Source: Stenocarpella maydis
Taxonomy: Eukaryota > Ascomycota > Sordariomycetes > Diaporthales > Diaporthaceae
NCBI GenBank assembly: GCA_002270565.1
Contig: NQMI01000035.1
Location: 352,058 to 364,776, forward strand
Reading direction: 5' to 3'
Length of the DNA stretch: 12,719 bases
The position numbers and the translations under genes are program-made. The number at the start of each line of letters is the position of its first letter. Positions within the stretch are counted from its first letter, which is position 1. Shown here piece by piece: positions 7,050 to 12,719 of this stretch. The notes beneath the pieces were generated by a model. It was given only the letters and a program-made list of their open reading frames with translations, searched no databases and was not told where the DNA came from.

Positions 7050-9050
7050 AAAAGGTTGTAAGATTCGTATAGTCTATATAGAGTTTGATCTGCTTTTTAG
7101 CTCCTATAAGGTAGTATTACTATTCCTGAAATACATATATTATTGCTATGAATTCCTTATCTGGTATAATATAGCAGGTTTCTAGCCTATTAAACTTCTT
7201 ACTAAAGTTTATAATAATATATATCCTTTCTTAGTTGTCTTTTTAAGTAAGTTCTCTACCTATAGCGTTATCTGAGGCGTCTATATAAACTTTGAATTCC
7301 TTCCCTAGGTCTGCTTCCTTAAGTATAGGGTCTTTTATAACCTTATCCTTAAGTATTTAGAAGGCTTATTATTTAATATTTATCCATCTAAAGGTACGGT
7401 CCTTCTTAGTAAGGTCTGTTAATAGTTTTGTAATATTGCTATATTATATAGTAAATTATTAATAGAAATTAGTATATCTGAGGAATGCCCTAATATCCTT
7501 AATATTTATAGGGGCTGGCCATTCTTTAATTACTTTAACTTTTCCTTCTTATATCTTAATCTTTTCTAGCTTAATTATATATCTAAGGTAGTTAACTTTT
7601 TATATATACTAGTTATATTTTTCTAGTTCTACTAGGAGATTAGTATCTTAAAGATTTTAAAGAACCTTTTTAATATGCCCCCTATAATTATTAAGGTTTT
7701 CTAAGAAGATGAGAATATTATTTAAGTAAGTAATAATAAAGATATTAAGGTATTTACTTAAGATTTGATTAATTATTTCCTAGAATAATGCAAGTATATT
7801 AGTTAATTTGAAAGGTATAACTATTATCTTGTAATATCTATAGCATATCCTAAATGCTGTTTTCCATTCTTCTCCTTCTTTCATTCAGATAAGGTTATAT
7901 CTATGTTTTAAGTTAAGTGCTATAAACCATTTTGCTCCCCTAAGCCTATCTTATAGCTCTTTAATGAGTGGGAGAGGGTATTAGTTCTTAATCATAATAT
8001 TGTTTAGTTGTTAGTAGTTAATGTAAAGTTATAGCTTGCTATTTTTCTTTAGTATAAAGAGGATTAGGTATCCTACTAGTAATTATAATGGCCTAATGAA
8101 TCCCTTCTGGAGGTTTTTATTAAGGTATTCCCTAAGTGCTTTAAGTTATTCTGTATTAAGTCTATAGATAGGCCTAAATTAAGGTGTTATTTTGGGTTTT
8201 AATAGTATTTTATAGTTCCATTATATATATTATAATAATATGGTATTAAGTTGTTCCTGGAATACTTTCTTGAATTCGTGATAGTCTTTTGGTATTTATG
8301 CTAGTCTATTGGTTTTATCTCCTTCCTTTCCTTCTTCTAGGTAAACGAGGTATTATTATATTTCCCATATTGTGTGCTAACTGGTTGTACTGGAGTGGCA
8401 ATCTCCTGATTGGCTTTAGTCCTTCTGTAAGGCGCTTAAGTAGCTCAATCCTCCTCTATCTTCCTGGAGTTAGGCCCTCTATCTGCTCCCAGAGGTATTT
8501 ATGGGTCCATTTAAGTGCATTACCTATCCGCCATCCTTAGTAATATAACTCCTTCCCTTACTATTAATTACAACCTTCTTCTGGGGAATAACATTATCCT
8601 AAAAGATCTAGCTAGTAGTCTAATTAATTTAAGAGTTATTCTTTCTTAACTAAAGTATTCCTAAGATTAACTAATAATTTATTATCTTAATAATATTAAA
8701 TAATAGTAATTTTATATATTTATAAATCTAAACTAGGAGAGAATTAGTCTTTATATTATTAATTCCATTACTATAAGATACTTTAGTTCTATCTACTATA
8801 TTAAGTCTATAGGGTTCCCTTTTCTTATACTATAGTAGGTAGTATCCGTTTATTACCTTTAGGGATATAAAATTCCCTTATACTCTACTATTAATAAGTA
8901 CTAAGCATATTTGGACTCCTAGCTCAACCTAAACCATTAGGTAGCTATAGTTGCTTATTATTATGCACAAGTACCTCATGATATAGTTAGTTGCTGCCTA
9001 AGGTTTTATAGATAGCCCTCCTAGTTTTTTAACTGCTTATCCGCTACTAG
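7050..9050 (-). pseudogene. Gypsy pol relic: protease, reverse transcriptase and RNase H
   Basis: On the - strand in one frame. The protease has LINSRV.GNFIS at about 8863-8898, where the family has an Asp-Ser-Gly triad; here the Asp codon is Asn (8890-8892) and Gly is Arg. The RT begins near 8310 (DYHEFKKVF at about 8260-8290), followed by LREYLNKNLQKGFIRP (about 8097-8150) and YPLPLIKEL near 7970. The first catalytic motif reads ALNLKH (7903-7920, family ALDL), and the second reads YLNNILIF (7705-7728, family YLDD). All three catalytic Asp are therefore Asn. VKVIKEWP..INIKDIRAFL follows near 7490-7550. RNase H has FKVYIDASDNAIG at 7258-7296 with its Asp residues intact. The frame breaks at about 7049-7053, consistent with one base lost from a T run. 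Relative to gag the frame is shifted in the -1 direction. Confidence 0.92.
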
Positions 9051-10211
9051 GACCTTCTTAATGCTCTTAAGGTTTCACTTTGTAATATCTTATAATTCTT
9101 ATAGGTTATTAATTAGCTATCGCAAGCTGTAATCCTATTCCTTTATTATTAGAGTTTTAAATAGCAGCCCCTACTATCTTAGTAGATACTACCCTTAAGC
9201 CTTATTAAGCATATATACCTTGCAGATTAGTTCATTATAATCTACCCATCCGTTAGGGTTTTATAAGTATTCTAAAGGTATATAGGAATCCAGCCTTATT
9301 AAGGTGCATCCCATTCTATTATATTTCTAATATAAGTGCTAGTTCTTAAAATCATTATACTTATATATATATTTAATATCCTTACCTAAATATTATTAAG
9401 GAAACTAGTTATACTTAGTTTTCTCCCTTATATATTCCTTACATCTATTATAAATATATAATACCTAGGAGATATCCTTATGCTTGTTATACATTAGGCA
9501 CATATATCCCGCATCTCCTGGTCTTCTATATTCCTAGGTAGGCTATCTTATAGTTTCTTCAAAAGGTCTTCTTATAATCATAACTACTATAATATTAGTT
9601 CTTAGGGCTAGAAGAGGCGCTTATCCTAGGTAGTCTTGCGGTTCCTTTTACTAAGTTTATAACGCAAGTATAGCCTAAGGGATAGGTTTTCCTTCCATCC
9701 TAGGGTCAATCTATAGGAGTTCCTCCCTATTTCCTATCGCTAGGGTTCTTCCCTGCTTTCTTAAAGCATTCTTAGGAAACTATCCAGTAGCTTCCTTATT
9801 ACTACAATAAGTAGTATAGCTATTATTAAAGCAAGCTATCTAACTAAATAATGCATATATTATTCTAGACTTCTAGGGATTCTTTATTAATAAAATAGGC
9901 TGCTATTATACCTTATCTTTCTAATATTTCTTATACTAGGATTTAGTATATTATAAGAAGTATAAACTATTATAAAGGTCCTTTTTATTAGAGTTATAAA
10001 AGTTGCATCCTTTATCTAAGTCTTAATCTAAATATATCTAATATTAGTTATATATATTTATTCTATAAATATAGTACTTATTTATAAGTTCCCATTATAA
10101 TTTAGACCTAGGTGGTCCCTATGCGCTATAGGCGGCTATATTAGCTTAATGGGTAGCTTTATTAGCTTATTAGGTTCCTTCAGGTATTAACTTCCAGTCC
10201 CTATTTTTCTT
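9051..10211 (-). pseudogene. Gag-protease linker region of the gypsy element (poorly resolved)
   Basis: About 1.16 kb between the zinc knuckle and the protease, heavily mutated. No catalytic or structural motif could be read with confidence. The gag frame and the protease frame differ by one base in the -1 direction, so the gag-pol frame change (programmed -1 shift or an indel) must lie here, but I could not place it. The stretch is long for a simple gag-protease spacer, so it may contain an insertion or a larger, poorly conserved region. Confidence 0.55.
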
Positions 10212-11216
10212 TAGAGCCCTATATTCTAAAGCAAAGTATCCTATCTTATTATAGTTATAGCACTTAATGCTTTTCTTATCCTTATATTAGGTAATATCTA
10301 GCCCTATAAAGCCTATATACTATCCCTACTAGGTGCTTGATTTCTAATACTTCTTTCCTATATTTAGTTTATACTTATAGAATAGGGGTTATTTAGAAGT
10401 TTATCCTTTCTTTTTTAAGCATTATTTATAAAGTCTATTATTAATCTAAATAGCTATTTCCATATAATATAGAAAATCATCAAGTTAGTCCATAATTTTA
10501 CTAAATTTATTCTTTATTTCATCGTTTAATCTATAGTAAAATATAAATTTCTTTATATTATTAGTATAGTTAATTTTAATAGAGATTTATTAGAATTCTA
10601 TAGTATAATTAATTGCTAAGCTGCACTACTTGCAATTCGCTAGGTCCCTTTCTGCCTATTATTCCTCATTTAGATCCTAAAATAGGGACCTAAGGGCATC
10701 TTTATAGCCTTCATAACTGCTAAAAATCCGCTATATTTCAAGCTTATAGGCTTTAAATAATTCCATATTAATAAAGTCGGTTAGGTAGGGTTCAAACCAA
10801 GCTAAGGCTTATCTTTTAAGGAAAGAGGATATATATATAACCCTTTTTCCACTAAACTATACATCTAACCTATAGAAGTACTAATAGGCCCTAACTTACA
10901 TTAGATATACCTAAAGTTATCTAGCAGTTCCATTATAAGGGGCTAGAATATTAAGCTTAATATATTCCTTTATTTATATTAGGGTATTAATAATATTAGC
11001 TCCTACCTAAAGGGTAGTAATATCCTATTAAAGCTATCTAACTTCTATATTACATTAAGTTTATCCTTCCATAAGGAGGCACAGCTATCCAACCTTATTA
11101 ACTAGCTCCTAGATGTAGGGGTCCATAGTCTTATTATTAGTAAGTTCATCTAGCTTATAGAGAAGGTTATAGGTAGGGGTAGTTATTCTAGAGTCTAATA
11201 TTATAAAGGGTTCTAT
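10212..11216 (-). pseudogene. Gypsy gag relic (capsid and zinc-knuckle nucleocapsid)
   Basis: Gag forms the virus-like particle and packages RNA. A single - strand frame runs from a probable start at 11214-11216, now ATA but ATG if one TpG-to-TpA change is assumed; an in-frame ATG lies at 11124-11126 as an alternative. Using the first start: PYNG at residue 90-96 (10929-10940), VYLM.VRAY shortly after, the gag core LAWFEPYL at about residue 138 (10782-10805), a helical stretch with SSYEGYKDALRSLF near 10690, AINYTIEF and NDEIKNKF further on, and a zinc knuckle at about residue 318: KCYNYNKIGYFALEYRAL (10212-10265). In the family the knuckle is CX2CX4HX4C. Here the first Cys is kept, and the second Cys, the His and the last Cys all read Tyr, each one transition away. 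It cannot bind zinc normally. Confidence 0.9.
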
Positions 11217-11269
11217 ATATAATATTACTTAAAGTCCGCATAGCAATATATAAACAAAAGTTATTAAAA
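11217..11269 (-). other. Gypsy leader with presumed primer-binding site
   Basis: 53 bp between the 5' LTR and the first possible gag codon. On the coding strand it starts TTTTAATAACTTTTG directly after the LTR. A tRNA primer-binding site is expected here, but RIP makes the priming tRNA unrecognisable to me. Confidence 0.4.
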
Positions 11270-11734
11270 TATAATAATCAGAGGGTTTCCAAGCATATTT
11301 AGACCTAAAAGATTAAGGGTTTATATTCAGAATACATTATTAGGCGGTTATTAAGCAATCTTATTAACTAATAATAATTACTAGCTATAAGGCTATCTAA
11401 TATTGGAATTAAATACTTAGATTAATAACTCAAGAGTCTATTCTATAAAAGCTATCTAATATAGTGATAACTATATCCGTATATATATTCTAACTCTTTA
11501 GTAGCTCACAGGCTTGCATACCAAGCCATCAAGCCATTACACAAGGCTTGATACTTCATCCTTCAAGCGGGCTTGCATAGCTTGCAATCAAGCGTTGCGA
11601 GCCAGACCCTAACCCTTGGTGGGGGCTGGTCGTCACTAACTCATCAGGTGTTTTAGCTAGCTTGGGGATTACCCCGCCGAGGTCAGGGGTGTTTTCTACG
11701 GTAGTCAGCCGCCAATGTGTGTTGGCCCATAACA
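11270..11734 (-). repeat. 5' LTR of the gypsy element
   Basis: 465 bp, matching 3889-4353 base for base without net indels. On the coding strand it begins TGTTATGGGCCAACAC and ends at TGATTATTATA, the terminal CA altered to TA. The outer part (about 11520-11734) is rich in G/C and almost unmutated, whereas the inner part (11270 to about 11460) has lost G/C that the other LTR still keeps. It would carry the promoter for gag-pol, but no promoter element could be assigned. Confidence 0.93.
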
Positions 11735-11909
11735 CCTTCTAGGCCGGCTATGGAAGAGGAATTGGCTGCTGCAAGCCTTCTGACTGCAGCCTATTGTGAA
11801 GAGGAACTTAAGCATTAATTTTGGCTTGAAACGGTCTAAATAGCTTTAGAATTAAGTGTGTAATACTATAATTTCCGTTTGCAAATTCGTTGTGATATAG
11901 TGTTCAATA
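11735..11909 (+). other. Little-mutated flank of the gypsy element, ending in TGTTCAATA
   Basis: Normal base composition returns directly after the gypsy LTR. The segment ends TGTTCAATA (11901-11909), which would fit an LTR terminus of the type TGTTCAACA after one C-to-T change. It may therefore be the second half of the copia-like LTR that starts at 3763. This is unproven. It also holds the tiny ORF at 11750-11818. Confidence 0.35.
11750..11818 (+). CDS. Tiny open frame of 22 codons, unknown
   Basis: ATG to TAA, translating as MEEELAAASLLTAAYCEEELKH, in a stretch without RIP damage. The frame is open upstream to 11705, inside the gypsy LTR. The Glu/Ala/Leu-rich composition would suit the end of a helical protein, so it could be the last coding bases of a gene cut by the gypsy insertion. 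It is short enough to be chance, and no family is recognised. Confidence 0.2.
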   Translation: MEEELAAASLLTAAYCEEELKH

Positions 11910-12010
11910 GGGGGGGGTGTTCAGCTGCCTGGGGGGGCACTCTATATGGTGCGCGATAACGGCAACTTTCCAAAAACCCCAAAACCTCCCCGCTTTTTCT
12001 GCTAGACATA
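11910..12010 (+). repeat. G-tract element terminus next to a TA dinucleotide (possible DNA-transposon end)
   Basis: Directly after TA (11908-11909) come G8 (11910-11917), TGTTCAGCTGCCT, then G7 (11931-11937) and CACTC, followed by GGTGCGCGATAACGG and a C/A-rich stretch. An abrupt start beside TA with internal sub-repeats is how Tc1/mariner-like ends look. The matching inverted end is not in the window, so this is only a candidate. Confidence 0.25.
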
Positions 12011-12300
12011 CACCCGCTAATATACCTAAATACCACTAATCAAACTTATTTAGGGGGATGCAATAACATAGGGAGTTATAGTTATCCTTAAACCCCTTGT
12101 TTTAAAGTAATCACTATATATAATGCTATATATTCTAGATCTTCCCTTTTTTATCCTTTTCTTTTTATATTATATCTATATAACTCTATATACTTATTAT
12201 TACCCTTTTTAATGCTATTATAGTACCTCCTATACTGCCCCCTAGGCTTATAGCTAAATGCCTAGTTATATATGCACTATATGCTGAGTTAAAGGCAGCA
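12011..12300. other. 290 bp of AT-rich sequence without a recognisable gene
   Basis: Mostly TATA-rich words and pyrimidine stretches, mutated like the retroelement relics. No motif or repeat structure stands out on either strand. Confidence 0.5.
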
Positions 12301-12465
12301 AATCCACGTTAGCGTTTCTATTTAAACTATGATCTTCCGTTACCAGATGTTATCAACCTAATTATACCGCCCCAACCTTTATAATTCACCTTAATAGCAA
12401 TATATATCTCTATGCCTATCACTACTGTTAAACGGAACCGCTCAGCAGGGCGTTGGTACTCCGTG

Positions 12466-12543
12466 CAAGGAGTTACCCTAGACTTCGTTGTAAGGAGTTA
12501 CCCTAGACTTTCTAGCAACAGGCAGTTACCCTAGACTTGCGAG
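12466..12543 (+). repeat. Three imperfect tandem copies carrying AGTTACCCTAGACTT
   Basis: Copies at 12466-12490, 12491-12515 and 12516-12543 (25, 25 and 28 bp). All three share AGTTACCCTAGACTT; the first two also share AAGG before it, and the third has CAGGC. No frame is conserved. The array lies in the little-mutated right flank. Confidence 0.85.
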
Positions 12544-12563
12544 TCAGGGGATTTTCACTAAGT

Positions 12564-12580
12564 ACGCCCAGTGCGGGCGT
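12564..12580. other. GC-rich perfect hairpin
   Basis: ACGCCC (12564-12569) pairs with GGGCGT (12575-12580) around a 5-nt loop. It holds intact CpG sites in an otherwise AT-rich window. Function unknown. Confidence 0.5.
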
Positions 12581-12719
12581 GACGCAAGATGAGTTGGGTG
12601 GCCGTGAGTCGATTATTTTGGCCTGAATTTGCACCTTAATTCAGACCTTTGCATTACCCTCATTTCTTACCCAAAAAATATATAATTAAGTGCATTAGGA
12701 TAGCCCTGAACTTCCGCAG

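Larger units (their letters stand above)
3889..11734 (-). mobile_element. Structurally complete, RIP-inactivated Ty3/gypsy chromovirus
   Basis: The element is 7,846 bp, bounded by two 465-bp LTRs that align without net indels at an offset of 7,381. Read on the - strand the order is 5' LTR, gag with zinc knuckle, protease, RT, RNase H, integrase, chromodomain, an antisense accessory frame, polypurine tract, 3' LTR. This order (integrase after RNase H) defines Ty3/gypsy, and the chromodomain places it with the chromoviruses. Ends are TG...CA on the LTRs, altered to TA by RIP in places. The 5 bp flanking each side (AAGAG on the left, CCTTC on the right) do not match, so no target-site duplication is visible. 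Coding frames hold dozens of stops, and the element is dead. Confidence 0.93.
12301..12719. other. Less mutated right edge without a recognisable gene
   Basis: Base composition is closer to normal and CpG occurs repeatedly. No open frame of useful length or tRNA was found. It contains a triple repeat and a hairpin, described separately, and continues past the window edge. Confidence 0.45.

Noticed and set aside
8289..8540. 83-codon open frame on the + strand
   Set aside because: It lies antisense to the gypsy pol segment between protease and RT, which reads sensibly on the - strand and leads into DYHEFKKVF.
11240..11269. Specific tRNA primer-binding site
   Set aside because: The sequence after the 5' LTR is too altered to match any tRNA 3' end by eye.
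11600..11625. Telomere-like ACCCTAACCCTT inside the LTR
   Set aside because: Only about two units, present at the same place in both LTRs, so it belongs to the LTR and is not a telomere remnant.
12301..12719. tRNA or 5S gene in the clean right flank
   Set aside because: No A-box/B-box or cloverleaf arrangement was found on either strand.

Overview
The window looks like a gene-poor, AT-rich block of a filamentous ascomycete (Pezizomycotina-type) genome. It is filled with retrotransposon relics that carry the signature of repeat-induced point mutation (RIP). Reading frames that are recognisable by family motifs are riddled with TAA/TAG at positions where the family usually has Gln (CAA/CAG) or Trp. 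TpG and CpA have largely become TpA, and catalytic residues have been lost through G-to-A changes. No intact host gene, tRNA, rRNA or CRISPR array was found. The species cannot be named from this sequence.

Layout. (1) 1-1690, + strand: the 3' part of a Ty1/copia pol (end of integrase, linker, reverse transcriptase, C-terminal half of RNase H). It is broken at a single undetermined base (1224), where the frame changes and the RT palm with the start of RNase H is missing. (2) 1691-3762: unassigned AT-rich sequence with a 32-bp minisatellite (1895-2082), a CTACAACCT repeat, a (TA)n tract and a 33-nt pure purine run. (3) 3763-3888: a little-mutated stretch starting TGTTGGAAT that resembles the beginning of a copia LTR. 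(4) 3889-11734: one structurally complete Ty3/gypsy chromovirus on the - strand. It has two co-linear 465-bp LTRs, gag with a zinc knuckle, protease, RT, RNase H, integrase with a C-terminal chromodomain, and a polypurine tract next to the 3' LTR. Between the chromodomain and the 3' LTR lies an accessory reading frame on the opposite (+) strand (4427-5092) and a phased array of ACTAGT palindromes about 32 bp apart (5140-5390). (5) 11735-12719: less mutated flank with a tiny clean ORF, a TA-flanked G-tract terminus, a 25-28 bp triple repeat and a GC-rich hairpin.

How the parts relate. The gypsy element would have copied itself through gag (particle), protease, RT/RNase H and integrase. Its chromodomain suggests targeting to heterochromatin, which fits its location. 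RIP has since killed it: the catalytic Asp of protease and all three catalytic Asp of RT read as Asn, while the Asp codons of RNase H and integrase survive because of their sequence context. The LTRs show reciprocal mutation gradients, each best preserved at its outer end. No wholly new system is evident. The most unusual items are the antisense accessory frame, the phased ACTAGT array, the context-dependent loss of active sites, and the missing target-site duplication.
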